A stretch of 64,000 nt of DNA from Serratia proteamaculans_D (GTDB lineage: Bacteria > Pseudomonadota > Gammaproteobacteria > Enterobacterales > Enterobacteriaceae): assembly GCF_049959315.1 (NCBI RefSeq), contig NZ_CP188201.1; one strand, 5' to 3'. Under the pieces are notes generated by a model. That model made no database searches. It worked only from the letters and a program-made list of their open reading frames with translations, and was not told where the DNA came from. Each line of letters opens with the position of its first letter. Within the stretch, counting starts at the first letter, position 1. The position numbers and the translations under genes are program-made. This document shows, piece after piece, positions 17,023 through 26,178 of this stretch.

Positions 17023-18507
17023 TTAAACGGTTTTGAACTCGGCTTCTGCCTGATCAAAACGTTCGGTGATGGTTGCCGAAGGCTGACGGCCCATCAGGCT
17101 CACCACCACGATGGCGATACAAGCGAACAGGAAGCCTGGGATAATTTCATACAGATCCAACCAGGCAAACTGTTTCCAGACGATCACCGTTACCGCCCCC
17201 ACCAACATACCGGCCAATGCGCCGTTACGCGTCATGCGTGACCACATTACCGAGATCAACACCACCGGACCAAAGGCCGCACCGAAACCGGCCCAAGCGT
17301 AGCTCACCAGACCCAGTACGCGGTTTTCCGGGTTTGCCGCCAGCGCGATGGCAATCAGCGCCACCAGCAACACCATAAAGCGCCCGACCCACACCAGCTC
17401 ACGCTGGCTGGCGCCCTTACGCAGGAAGGCTTTGTACAGGTCTTCGGTAATGGCGCTTGAACACACCAACAGCTGGCAGCTCAGGGTACTCATTACCGCC
17501 GCCAAAATTGCCGACAGCAGAATGCCCGCTACCCAAGGGTTGAACAGGATCATCGCCAATTCGATAAACACGCGCTCACCGTTCTGCGACACATTGCCCG
17601 CCTGATCCGGGTTATTGGCGAAGTAGGCAATACCGAAGAACCCGACGGCAATGGTACCGGCCAGACACAGGATCATCCAGGTCATGCTGATGCGGCGTGC
17701 GCTGCGAATGGTGCGGTGAGAGTCTGCCGCCATAAAGCGCGCCAGAATATGTGGCTGACCGAAGTAACCCAGACCCCAACCCAGCAACGAGAGGATCGCC
17801 ACAAAGTTCAGACCTTTCAGCATATCGATATTGGCCGGGTTCTTGGCCTCAATCACCATCATCGAAGTATCAATGCCGCCAACCGCGAAAATAACAATCA
17901 CCGGCGTCAGGATCAGCGCGAAAATCATCAGGCTGGCCTGCACGGTATCGGTCCAACTTACCGCCAGGAACCCACCGATAAAGGTATAAAGGATAGTGGC
18001 CGCAGCACCGGCCCACAGCGCGGTTTCGTAGCTCATCCCGAAGGTGCTTTCGAACAGACGCGCACCGGCCACGATGCCGGAAGCACAGTAGATAGTGAAG
18101 AACACCAGGATAACAATGGCGGAAATCACCCGCAGCAGCTTGCTGTTGTCTTCGAAACGGCTGGTGAAGTAATCCGGCAGCGTCAGGGCATTATTGTTGG
18201 CTTCGGTATGCACGCGCAGCCGCCCCGCCACCAGCTTCCAGTTGAAATAAGCACCTATGGTCAAGCCAATGGCAATCCAGCTTTCGGAGATGCCGGACAG
18301 GAAGATGGCGCCCGGCAGGCCCATCAACAGCCAGCCGCTCATGTCTGATGCGCCGGCAGAAAGCGCGGTCACTACGCTACCCAGGCTACGACCGCCCAGA
18401 ATGTAGTCGTCAAAGTTATTGGTTGCCCGATAGGCAAGTAAGCCGATTAACACCATCCCGAAGATATACACCAGGAAGGTCACCAGCATCGGTGTGCTCA
18501 TTGTCAT
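17023..18507 (-). CDS. putP: Sodium/proline symporter PutP
   Basis: 494-aa inner-membrane symporter of the SSS family with about 13 helices, very close to E. coli PutP. The SGASDMSGWLLMGLPGA segment of the Na+ site and the GWGLGYFGQPHI region are present. Open frames reach 18624, but the ATG at 18507 with GGAG seven nt upstream, giving MTMSTPMLVTF, fits the family. It is transcribed divergently from putA with GTTGCA PutA sites in between. Confidence 0.95.
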   Translation of the reverse strand: MTMSTPMLVTFLVYIFGMVLIGLLAYRATNNFDDYILGGRSLGSVVTALSAGASDMSGWLLMGLPGAIFLSGISESWIAIGLTIGAYFNWKLVAGRLRVHTEANNNALTLPDYFTSRFEDNSKLLRVISAIVILVFFTIYCASGIVAGARLFESTFGMSYETALWAGAAATILYTFIGGFLAVSWTDTVQASLMIFALILTPVIVIFAVGGIDTSMMVIEAKNPANIDMLKGLNFVAILSLLGWGLGYFGQPHILARFMAADSHRTIRSARRISMTWMILCLAGTIAVGFFGIAYFANNPDQAGNVSQNGERVFIELAMILFNPWVAGILLSAILAAVMSTLSCQLLVCSSAITEDLYKAFLRKGASQRELVWVGRFMVLLVALIAIALAANPENRVLGLVSYAWAGFGAAFGPVVLISVMWSRMTRNGALAGMLVGAVTVIVWKQFAWLDLYEIIPGFLFACIAIVVVSLMGRQPSATITERFDQAEAEFKTV

Positions 18508-18755
18508 GAAATTCTCCACTCTCATTATTATTTCGCGCTGTATTGCGATAGTTACTGCTTGCCAATCCGCCGGAACGTGGCGAAATTGCGGGCCCCCGCA
18601 GGTGAAAATAGTTTCCGCCCGCAATTGTCTGACTGCCGGCTATCCTAGATGACCCATTCATTATCCAACAAGATATTTAACAACAAAGTTACACAAAGTT
18701 TACCCTGCGTCACATTTAACCGCTCTCAGGGTTACACCTGACAGCAGCAAACAGA

Positions 18756-18761
18756 GTTGCA
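18756..18761 (+). promoter_or_regulatory. PutA operator hexamer, putP side
   Basis: An exact GTTGCA. It lies about 250 bp from the putP start. Confidence 0.5.
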
Positions 18762-18922
18762 CCTAATAAAAATCTGATGTTAGCCCTGATATTACTGGGG
18801 ATAACACGTTCCCCCCTCCCTCGCTCCCCTGTCGTGCCAAAGGCCACGCAAGAACCGTGCCGATTATTGATGTTAAAAAATCGATGGAACTCACACTTCG
18901 TTCATCCGCCTGATTTAACACG

Positions 18923-18938
18923 GTTGCACAAAGTTGCA
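18923..18938 (+). promoter_or_regulatory. Paired PutA operator hexamers, putA side
   Basis: Two exact GTTGCA copies spaced by 4 nt (GTTGCA-CAAA-GTTGCA), one helical turn start to start. The spacing suits binding of adjacent PutA dimers. Confidence 0.65.
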
Positions 18939-19051
18939 ACATGCTGGATATTGTCTGCATTCATCACAGCACACAACGCACGAACCTATCCCAGCAGCCT
19001 ATCTGGCCCGCCGTTTGTATATAGGTTCTTAAACACAGGAGTTGGATTGGC

Positions 19052-22000
19052 ATGGGCACTACCACCATGGGCGTAAAGCTCGACGAGGCAACTCGCGATC
19101 GCATCAAAAGCGCAGCACAGCGTATCGATCGCACGCCGCACTGGCTGATCAAGCAGGCCATTTTTAATTATCTCGAACGTCTCGAGAACGGTTCCGACAT
19201 TCCTGAAATCCCGGCCATTGCCGCTGCCGGCCAGGCCGAAGCGGACGACATTATGCCGCAACTGCAGGAAGAGTCCCACCAGCCATTCCTTGAATTTGCT
19301 GAACAAATTCTGCCGCAGTCGGTCAACCGCGCGGCGATCACCGCAGCCTATCGCCGTCCTGAGACCGAAGCGGTGCCGATGTTGCTTGAACAGGCGCGTT
19401 TACCTGCTGATCTCGCCAAAGCCACCCATAAGATGGCTTACGATATTGCCGAGAAGCTGCGTAACCAAAAGAGTGCAAACGGCCGCGCCGGTATGGTGCA
19501 GGGCCTGCTGCAGGAGTTCTCCCTTTCCTCACAGGAAGGCGTGGCACTGATGTGCCTGGCGGAAGCCCTGCTGCGTATTCCAGACAAACCAACCCGTGAC
19601 GCGCTGATCCGCGATAAAATCAGCAACGGCAACTGGCATTCTCACCTTGGCCGCAGCCCGTCGCTGTTCGTTAACGCCGCCACCTGGGGCCTGCTGTTCA
19701 CCGGCAAACTGGTCGCGACCCATAACGAAGCCAACCTGTCGCGCTCACTGAACCGTATTATCGGCAAGAGCGGTGAGCCGCTGATCCGCAAAGGCGTGGA
19801 CATGGCGATGCGCCTGATGGGCGAACAGTTCGTGACCGGCGAAACCATCGCCGAAGCGCTGGCCAACGCCCGCAAGCTGGAAGACAAAGGCTTCCGCTAC
19901 TCCTACGACATGCTGGGTGAAGCCGCACTGACCGAAGCCGACGCACAGGCCTACCTGGTGTCCTACCAGCAGGCGATTCACGCCATCGGCAAGGCCTCCA
20001 ACGGCCGCGGGATCTATGAAGGGCCGGGCATTTCGATCAAGCTTTCCGCCTTGCACCCGCGCTACAGCCGTGCGCAGTACGAACGCGTGATGGAAGAGCT
20101 TTACCCTCGCCTGCTGTCATTGACCCTGCAAGCACGCCAATATGATATCGGCATCAATATCGACGCCGAAGAAGCCGACCGCCTGGAGATCTCACTCGAC
20201 CTGCTGGAGAAGCTGTGCTTTGAACCACAGTTGGCTGGCTGGAACGGTATCGGTTTCGTGATCCAGGCCTATCAAAAGCGCTGTCCGTTTGCCATCGACG
20301 CCGTGATCGACATGGCGCAGCGCAGCCGTCGTCGCCTGATGATCCGTCTGGTGAAAGGTGCCTACTGGGACAGCGAGATCAAACGCGCCCAAATGGATGG
20401 GCTGGAAGGCTATCCGGTTTACACCCGCAAGGTTTACACCGACGTGTCCTACCTGGCCTGCGCCCGCAAACTGCTGGCAGTACCAAACCTGATTTATCCG
20501 CAGTTTGCTACCCATAACGCCCACACCCTGAGCGCGATTTACCACATGGCAGGCAACAACTACTACCCAGGTCAGTATGAGTTCCAGTGCCTGCACGGCA
20601 TGGGTGAACCGCTGTATGAGCAGGTGGTAGGGAAAGTGGCCGAAGGTAAGCTGAACCGCCCTTGCCGCATCTATGCTCCGGTCGGTACCCATGAAACGCT
20701 GCTGGCGTACCTGGTACGCCGCCTGCTGGAAAACGGGGCCAACACCTCATTCGTAAACCGCATCGCCGACGCTACCCTGCCGCTCGACGAACTGGTGGCC
20801 GATCCGGTCGGAGCCGTTGAAGCCATGGCCGCCAGCGAAGGGCAAATTGGCCTGCCGCACCCGCGTATCCCGCTGCCGCGCGAGCTGTATGGCGAGAAAC
20901 GTACCAACTCCAGCGGCCTGGACCTGTCCAACGAACAGCGTTTGGCATCACTGTCCAGCGCATTGCTGACCAGCGCCACACAGCCATGGCGTGCCGAACC
21001 GATTATCGATGCCGAGCTGGATCAGGGCGTGGAACAGCCGGTGATTAACCCTGCCGAACCGGGCGATATCGTCGGTTACGTGCGTGAAGCCACCGAAGGG
21101 GAAGTCAGCCGGGCACTCGACGCCGCTGCCGCTGCCGGCCCAATCTGGTTCGCTACCCCGCCGTCAGAACGCGCCGCCATTCTTGAACGCGCCGCTGAGC
21201 TGATGGAAGGCCAGTTGCAAAGCCTGTTGGGTATTCTGGTCCGCGAAGCAGGTAAAACCTTTAACAACGCCATTGCCGAAGTGCGTGAAGCGGTCGATTT
21301 CCTGCATTACTACGCCGGTCAGGTACGCGATGACTTCGCCAATGACAGCCACCGCCCATTGGGTCCGGTAGTTTGTATCAGCCCGTGGAACTTCCCGCTG
21401 GCGATCTTCACCGGTCAGATTGCCGCTGCGCTGGCAGCAGGCAACAGCGTGCTGGCCAAACCAGCCGAGCAAACCCCGCTGATCGCCGCGCAGGCGGTAC
21501 GTATTCTGCTGGAAGCCGGCATCCCGCAAGGCGTGCTGCAACTGCTGCCAGGCCAGGGTGAAAGCGTCGGCTCAGTGCTGGTCAATGATGCCCGCGTGCG
21601 TGGCGTGATGTTTACCGGCTCTACCGACGTTGCCGGTATTCTGCAACGTAATATCGCCGGTCGTCTGGATCCGCAAGGTCGCCCAACGCCGCTGATCGCC
21701 GAAACCGGTGGTCTGAATGCGATGATCGTCGACTCTTCCGCCCTGACCGAACAGGTGGTGACGGACGTGGTCGCCTCCGCCTTCGACAGTGCCGGTCAAC
21801 GTTGTTCTGCCCTGCGTATCCTGTGCATTCAGGAAGACGTGGCGGACCATACGCTGCAAATGCTGCGCGGCGCGATGGCCGAGTGCCGTATGGGTAACCC
21901 GGAGCGCCTGTCTACCGACATTGGCCCGGTGATCGACGCCGAGGCCAAAACCGGTATCGAACGCCATATTCAGGCGATGCGCGCCAAGGGCCGCAAGGTC

Positions 22001-23023
22001 TATCAGGCGGCGAAAGGCAATTCGCAGGATGAGAAAGAGTGGTCACGCGGGACCTTTATCAAGCCAACGCTGATCGAACTGGACAGCTTCGACGAACTGC
22101 AAAAAGAGATCTTCGGCCCGGTACTGCACGTGGTGCGCTTCCAGCGCTCCAATATGGAATCGCTGGTCGATCAGATCAACGCCGCCGGTTATGGCCTGAC
22201 GCTGGGTATTCACACCCGTATCGACGAGACCATCGCCCGCGTCACCGAACGCGCCAAGGTCGGTAACCTGTACGTTAACCGCAACATGGTGGGTGCCGTG
22301 GTCGGCGTGCAGCCGTTTGGTGGCGAAGGCCTGTCCGGTACCGGTCCGAAAGCCGGTGGCCCACTGTATCTGTACCGCTTGCTGGCCAACCGTCCGGATG
22401 ACGCGGTGTTACGTACCCTGAACCGTCAGGACGAAGAACGCCCGCTGGAGGCTACCTCACGGCCACAACTGCTCAAAGCCCATCAGGCGCTGGAGCAATG
22501 GGCCGTTGCCGAAAAACAATCTGAGTTGGTGACGCTGGCACAACGCTACGCCGAACTGGGTCAGGGCGGCACCCTGCGCCCTCTGCCAGGCCCGACCGGC
22601 GAGCGCAATACCTACGCCCTGTTGCCACGTGAGCGGGTACTGTGCCTGGCCGATAACGAAGCCGATGCCCTGACTCAGTTGGCTGCGGTACTGGCCGTGG
22701 GCAGCAGCGTACTGTGGCCGGAAGCTGAGCTGCAACGCGCCCTGTATCGCCGCCTGCCGGCTGCGGTTCAGGCCAGCATCAGTTTCAGCAAGGACTGGCA
22801 GCAGGACCAGGTGGAGTTTGACGCCGCCATTTACCACGGCGACGCCGATCAGTTGCGTACCCTGTGCGAGCAAATCGCCCAGCGCAGCGGCGCGATCGTT
22901 TCGGTGCAGGGCTTTGCCCACGGCGAGACCAATATCCTGTTGGAACGCCTGCTGATCGAACGCTCGCTGAGCGTCAACACCGCCGCCGCCGGCGGTAACG
23001 CCAGCCTGATGACCATTGGTTAA
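19052..23023 (+). CDS. putA: Trifunctional PutA: repressor, proline dehydrogenase, P5C dehydrogenase
   Basis: 1323-aa protein that oxidises proline to glutamate and represses put genes. The N-terminal ribbon-helix-helix (residues 5-47, VKLDEATRDRIKSAA) binds DNA. The FAD proline dehydrogenase barrel spans roughly 260-610 (RLVKGAYWD, FATHNAHT). The NAD-dependent P5C dehydrogenase spans roughly 650-1110, with GQRCSA giving the catalytic Cys and SPWNFPLAI for NAD binding. A C-terminal conserved domain follows. Length matches E. coli PutA (1320 aa). It is divergent from putP. Confidence 0.97.
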   Translation: MGTTTMGVKLDEATRDRIKSAAQRIDRTPHWLIKQAIFNYLERLENGSDIPEIPAIAAAGQAEADDIMPQLQEESHQPFLEFAEQILPQSVNRAAITAAYRRPETEAVPMLLEQARLPADLAKATHKMAYDIAEKLRNQKSANGRAGMVQGLLQEFSLSSQEGVALMCLAEALLRIPDKPTRDALIRDKISNGNWHSHLGRSPSLFVNAATWGLLFTGKLVATHNEANLSRSLNRIIGKSGEPLIRKGVDMAMRLMGEQFVTGETIAEALANARKLEDKGFRYSYDMLGEAALTEADAQAYLVSYQQAIHAIGKASNGRGIYEGPGISIKLSALHPRYSRAQYERVMEELYPRLLSLTLQARQYDIGINIDAEEADRLEISLDLLEKLCFEPQLAGWNGIGFVIQAYQKRCPFAIDAVIDMAQRSRRRLMIRLVKGAYWDSEIKRAQMDGLEGYPVYTRKVYTDVSYLACARKLLAVPNLIYPQFATHNAHTLSAIYHMAGNNYYPGQYEFQCLHGMGEPLYEQVVGKVAEGKLNRPCRIYAPVGTHETLLAYLVRRLLENGANTSFVNRIADATLPLDELVADPVGAVEAMAASEGQIGLPHPRIPLPRELYGEKRTNSSGLDLSNEQRLASLSSALLTSATQPWRAEPIIDAELDQGVEQPVINPAEPGDIVGYVREATEGEVSRALDAAAAAGPIWFATPPSERAAILERAAELMEGQLQSLLGILVREAGKTFNNAIAEVREAVDFLHYYAGQVRDDFANDSHRPLGPVVCISPWNFPLAIFTGQIAAALAAGNSVLAKPAEQTPLIAAQAVRILLEAGIPQGVLQLLPGQGESVGSVLVNDARVRGVMFTGSTDVAGILQRNIAGRLDPQGRPTPLIAETGGLNAMIVDSSALTEQVVTDVVASAFDSAGQRCSALRILCIQEDVADHTLQMLRGAMAECRMGNPERLSTDIGPVIDAEAKTGIERHIQAMRAKGRKVYQAAKGNSQDEKEWSRGTFIKPTLIELDSFDELQKEIFGPVLHVVRFQRSNMESLVDQINAAGYGLTLGIHTRIDETIARVTERAKVGNLYVNRNMVGAVVGVQPFGGEGLSGTGPKAGGPLYLYRLLANRPDDAVLRTLNRQDEERPLEATSRPQLLKAHQALEQWAVAEKQSELVTLAQRYAELGQGGTLRPLPGPTGERNTYALLPRERVLCLADNEADALTQLAAVLAVGSSVLWPEAELQRALYRRLPAAVQASISFSKDWQQDQVEFDAAIYHGDADQLRTLCEQIAQRSGAIVSVQGFAHGETNILLERLLIERSLSVNTAAAGGNASLMTIG

Positions 23024-23075
23024 CCTCTGACAGTCGGTTACCGAAGAAGGTAACCCGGTATGCGAGGCTTCACGC

Positions 23076-23103
23076 AAACCCTGCACTTGTGCAGGGTTTT
23101 TTA
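23076..23103 (+). terminator. putA terminator
   Basis: AAACCCTGCAC-TT-GTGCAGGGTTTTTT is an 11-bp stem with a T-run, about 50 nt after the putA stop. Confidence 0.85.
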
Positions 23104-23187
23104 TTGTCTGCCTGAAATTTACACGTTAGCGTATCAATCCCGTTGCCATAAGGTGTGTATGGTGTGTACATTAAGGATGATGAACGC

Positions 23188-23370
23188 GTGAAAAGTTCAG
23201 AGTTGATCAAGCTGTTGGAAAGTAGCGGCTGGGTTTTAGAACGGATAAAGGGAAGCCACCATCAGTTTAAACACCCGAACTTTCCGATGGTGATCACCGT
23301 TCCGCATCCCCGCAAGGATCTCAAACCGGGAACTCTGCGCCAAATAATGAAAGATGCAGGGTTGTTTTGA
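23188..23370 (+). CDS. hicA: HicA mRNA-interferase toxin
   Basis: 60-aa protein of the HicA/YcfA family. The dsRBD-like fold is recognisable (ELIKLLESSGW) with the catalytic His in G-S-H-H-Q-F and a basic C-terminus (HPRKDLKPGTLRQIMKDAG). It cleaves mRNA when free of HicB. The GTG at 23188, preceded by AAGGA, gives the family's usual length; an upstream GTG at 23155 would add 11 atypical residues. hicB follows 28 nt downstream. Confidence 0.9.
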   Translation: MKSSELIKLLESSGWVLERIKGSHHQFKHPNFPMVITVPHPRKDLKPGTLRQIMKDAGLF

Positions 23371-23398
23371 CTCGTGCCAAGCGTTAGCAGGAGAAGCT

Positions 23399-23812
23399 AT
23401 GTTCTACCCCTCTTATATCCACCCAGATCCAGATGGCAGCGCCAGCGGCTTCTTTCCCGACGTACCGGGCTGCTATTTTGCCGGTGACACCCTGGATAAA
23501 ACTTTCGAAGACGCAAAGAAAGCGCTAGACGCGCATTTTGAATGTTTAAGCGAAGACAACCAACCGATACCTCGCCCGCAATCCGTTGCCTTTCATCTGG
23601 CGCAAGAAGGTGACACCCTGGTTGGCGGACAATGGCTGCTGGTAGATATCAATATGGATAAATTTGATGGCAGGGCCGAACGCATTAATATCACCCTGCC
23701 GCACCGCCTGTTAAATCGCATTGATTCGCTGGTGCAACAACATCCGGCTTACGGTAGCCGCAGTGCGTTTCTCGCCACGGCTGCACGCAATGAGTTATTA
23801 AAAGCCATTTAG
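23399..23812 (+). CDS. hicB: HicB antitoxin
   Basis: 137-aa antitoxin. The N-terminal degenerate RNase H fold shows YPSYIHPDPDGSASGFFPDVPGC, the HicB signature. The C-terminal half (INITLPHRLLNRIDSLVQQHP...RSAFLATAARNEL) is a ribbon-helix-helix DNA-binding domain for autoregulation. The ATG at 23399 has an AGGAG site 5-6 nt upstream. It neutralises the HicA encoded just upstream. Confidence 0.92.
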   Translation: MFYPSYIHPDPDGSASGFFPDVPGCYFAGDTLDKTFEDAKKALDAHFECLSEDNQPIPRPQSVAFHLAQEGDTLVGGQWLLVDINMDKFDGRAERINITLPHRLLNRIDSLVQQHPAYGSRSAFLATAARNELLKAI

Positions 23813-23821
23813 TCGCCGGAT

Positions 23822-23840
23822 CAGGGGGCCAGGCCCCCTG
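23822..23840. terminator. Hairpin between convergent hicB and tcyN
   Basis: CAGGGGGCC-A-GGCCCCCTG, a perfect 9-bp stem directly after hicB and 4 bp before the tcyN stop. It lacks a strong T-run. Confidence 0.5.
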
Positions 23841-23843
23841 CGG

Positions 23844-24599
23844 TTAAGATTGATTCAGGAATTTATCGAGGAATTGTTGGGTGCGCTGGTGTTGCGGATT
23901 AGCAAACAGCTCTTTCGCCGGGCCCTGCTCGACGATACGGCCGTGGTCCATAAAGATGGCGCGGTCGGCCACATCACGGGCAAAGCTCATTTCATGCGTC
24001 ACGATCACCATGGTGCGCTTTTCTTCCGCCAGCGAACGGATGGTATTGAGCACCTCGCCCACCAGTTCCGGATCCAGCGCAGAAGTGGGTTCATCAAACA
24101 AAATCACTTCCGGTTGCATCGCCAACGCGCGGGCAATTGCCACCCGTTGCTGTTGGCCGCCGGAAAGACGACGCGGATAGGCGGACTCTTTACCATTCAA
24201 GCCCACTTTCGCCAATAATGCCCGCGCCCGCTGTTCGGCACTGGCTTTTGACTCGCCTTTAACGATAACCGGGCCTTCAATAATGTTCTCCAGCACCGAG
24301 CGGTGTGGGAACAGATTGAAGCTCTGGAACACAAACCCGACTTGCTGGCGTAACGCCCGCACCAGATTTTTCTGTTTGCTCAGCGAGTTGGAACTGTCTA
24401 TCTGAATATCGCCGACGCGAATGGTGCCGGAATCCGGGACTTCCAACAGGTTGATGCAGCGCAACAAGGTGGTTTTACCCGAGCCGCTGGGCCCGATAAT
24501 CGCCACCACTTCACCCGCGCCGACTTCCAGATCAATCCCATGCAGCACCGTTTGACCCTTGAACTGCTTGATCAGCTGTTTTACTTCGATGGCACTCAT
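23844..24599 (-). CDS. tcyN: Cystine ABC transporter ATP-binding protein TcyN (YecC)
   Basis: 251-aa ABC ATPase of the polar amino acid type. Walker A is GPSGSGKTTLL, the Q-loop FVFQSFNLFPH, signature LSGGQQQRVAIARAL and Walker B VILFDEPTSALD. It powers cystine/diaminopimelate import with TcyL and TcyJ, in the order tcyJ-tcyL-tcyN. Two bp separate it from tcyL. Confidence 0.93.
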   Translation of the reverse strand: MSAIEVKQLIKQFKGQTVLHGIDLEVGAGEVVAIIGPSGSGKTTLLRCINLLEVPDSGTIRVGDIQIDSSNSLSKQKNLVRALRQQVGFVFQSFNLFPHRSVLENIIEGPVIVKGESKASAEQRARALLAKVGLNGKESAYPRRLSGGQQQRVAIARALAMQPEVILFDEPTSALDPELVGEVLNTIRSLAEEKRTMVIVTHEMSFARDVADRAIFMDHGRIVEQGPAKELFANPQHQRTQQFLDKFLNQS

Positions 24600-24601
24600 G
24601 G

Positions 24602-25264
24602 TTACTCCTGATCCTGGCGGTTGACGTGGGCTTCCAGACGATTTTGCAGCGCAGAAAGCAGCGTCGCCATCACCCAGTAAATCAGCGAGGCCGCCAGATA
24701 CATGGTGAACACTTCCAAAGTGCGCGAGGTAATCAACTGTGCCTGACGGAACAGTTCCGGTACCTGAATGGTCGCCGCCAGCGAGGTGTCTTTCACCAGG
24801 CCGATAAAGCTGTTACCCAACGGAGGCAATGCGGTACGTGCCGCCTGCGGCAAGATCACCCGACGCAGCGTCTGCCAACGGGTCATACCGATGCTGGCCG
24901 CGGCTTCCCACTGCCCTTTTTCGATCGACGAAATCGCCGCACGCAGGGTTTCAGAAGTATAAGCCGCGGTATTGAGCGACAGGCCAATCAGCGCCGCCGG
25001 GAAGGGATCAAACTCGATACCAAACTGCGGCAGACCGTAGTAAATCATGAACAGCTGGGCAATCAGCGGCGTGCCACGGAACAGCGACACGTAGAAACGC
25101 GACAGCCAGGACAGCGGCCATAACGGCGAAAGACGCATTAGCGCCAGCAGAAAACCGAGCAATAAACCGAGCGCCATGCCCCCCAGACTGAGCTGGAGAG
25201 TCAGTATCGCGCCCCTCAATAAAAATGGCGCTGAATCCAGCGCCAGTTGAATACTTTCGTGCAT
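24602..25264 (-). CDS. tcyL: Cystine ABC transporter permease TcyL (YecS)
   Basis: 220-aa inner-membrane permease of the HisMQ type with about five helices. The EAA loop is EAAASIGMTRWQTLRRVILPQAART, near residues 139-163. Its start overlaps the tcyJ stop by one nucleotide, showing translational coupling. Confidence 0.93.
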   Translation of the reverse strand: MHESIQLALDSAPFLLRGAILTLQLSLGGMALGLLLGFLLALMRLSPLWPLSWLSRFYVSLFRGTPLIAQLFMIYYGLPQFGIEFDPFPAALIGLSLNTAAYTSETLRAAISSIEKGQWEAAASIGMTRWQTLRRVILPQAARTALPPLGNSFIGLVKDTSLAATIQVPELFRQAQLITSRTLEVFTMYLAASLIYWVMATLLSALQNRLEAHVNRQDQE

Positions 25265-26070
25265 TATTTAGTTACGTCCGCGCCAAACCATTTGTCAGAG
25301 ATCTTCGCCAGCGAGCCGTCTTTTTGCATGTCGGCAATCGCCTGGTTAATCGCGGCCAGCAGTTCCGGGTTGTTTTTACGTACCGCCACGCCAGACTCCT
25401 GACGAGAGAACGCCGGGCCGGCTACCGCCAGCGTATCGCCGGTTTTCTTCACCAGATCCAGGGCCGCCAGACGGTCAACCAGAATGGCATTGATACGGCC
25501 TACGCGCAGATCCTGGTATTTGGTCGGGTCATCATCATAGGTACGTACATCAACGCCCTGCACATTGTCACGCAGCCACTGTTCGTAGTTGGTGCCCAGG
25601 CCGACGCCGACCTTCTTGCCTTTCAGATCGTCCGGCTTGGTGATGGTGCCTTCATTGCCCTTCTTCACCAGCGCCTGAATACCGGAGACGGTATAAGGCG
25701 TGGAGAAATCATATTTCTTCTGGCGCTCTGGCGAAATGGTCACCTGGTTGATCACCACGTCGATACGCTTTGAATCCAGCGAGGCCAGCATGCCGTCCCA
25801 TTTGGTCGGGTTCAGCTTGGCTTTTACGCCAAGATGCTGCGCCAACGCGTTGGCGAAATCCACTTCGAAGCCGGTCAGTTTGCCGTCTTCCCCCTGGAAG
25901 CTGAACGGCGGGTAAGTCCCTTCCAGCCCGACAACCAGGGTCCCGTGATGCTTCACCTGCTCCAGCAGGTTATCGGCAGCATAAGTTTGCGTGCTCAAAC
26001 CGGCGGTCAGCACCACGCCCATGACACCCAGCAGCAATTGACGACGAACTTTAGAAAACATCATAAACAC
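25264..26070 (-). CDS. tcyJ: Cystine-binding periplasmic protein TcyJ (FliY)
   Basis: 268-aa solute-binding protein. The signal peptide ends near residue 31 (QTYAAD). It then follows E. coli FliY/TcyJ closely (GTYPPFSFQGEDGKLTGFEVDFA, KKVGVGLGTNYEQWLR). It captures cystine for TcyLN. Three close Met codons at 26070, 26064 and 26061 leave the exact start open. It sits in the fliAZ neighbourhood as in E. coli, though it has no flagellar role. Confidence 0.94.
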   Translation of the reverse strand: MFMMFSKVRRQLLLGVMGVVLTAGLSTQTYAADNLLEQVKHHGTLVVGLEGTYPPFSFQGEDGKLTGFEVDFANALAQHLGVKAKLNPTKWDGMLASLDSKRIDVVINQVTISPERQKKYDFSTPYTVSGIQALVKKGNEGTITKPDDLKGKKVGVGLGTNYEQWLRDNVQGVDVRTYDDDPTKYQDLRVGRINAILVDRLAALDLVKKTGDTLAVAGPAFSRQESGVAVRKNNPELLAAINQAIADMQKDGSLAKISDKWFGADVTK

Positions 26071-26178
26071 CCCATCTGTTGTTTATCTTTTTTGATATCA
26101 GCACTTTAACAGCCACAACATTTGAACGCAGGAATATAACATTATAAATATAGTTCAAAATGGAATAACCAAGCGCAC

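Larger units (their letters stand above)
18508..19051. promoter_or_regulatory. putP-putA divergent control region
   Basis: 544-bp intergenic region. It carries three exact GTTGCA hexamers and GTTACA variants (18688-18693, 18731-18736), the type of site bound by the PutA ribbon-helix-helix domain. Both put genes would be repressed from here without proline. No gene is evident within it. Confidence 0.7.

Noticed and set aside
20192..20692. 166-codon antisense frame in putA
   Set aside because: One of many long antisense frames over putA that come from its codon bias. putA is intact across it.
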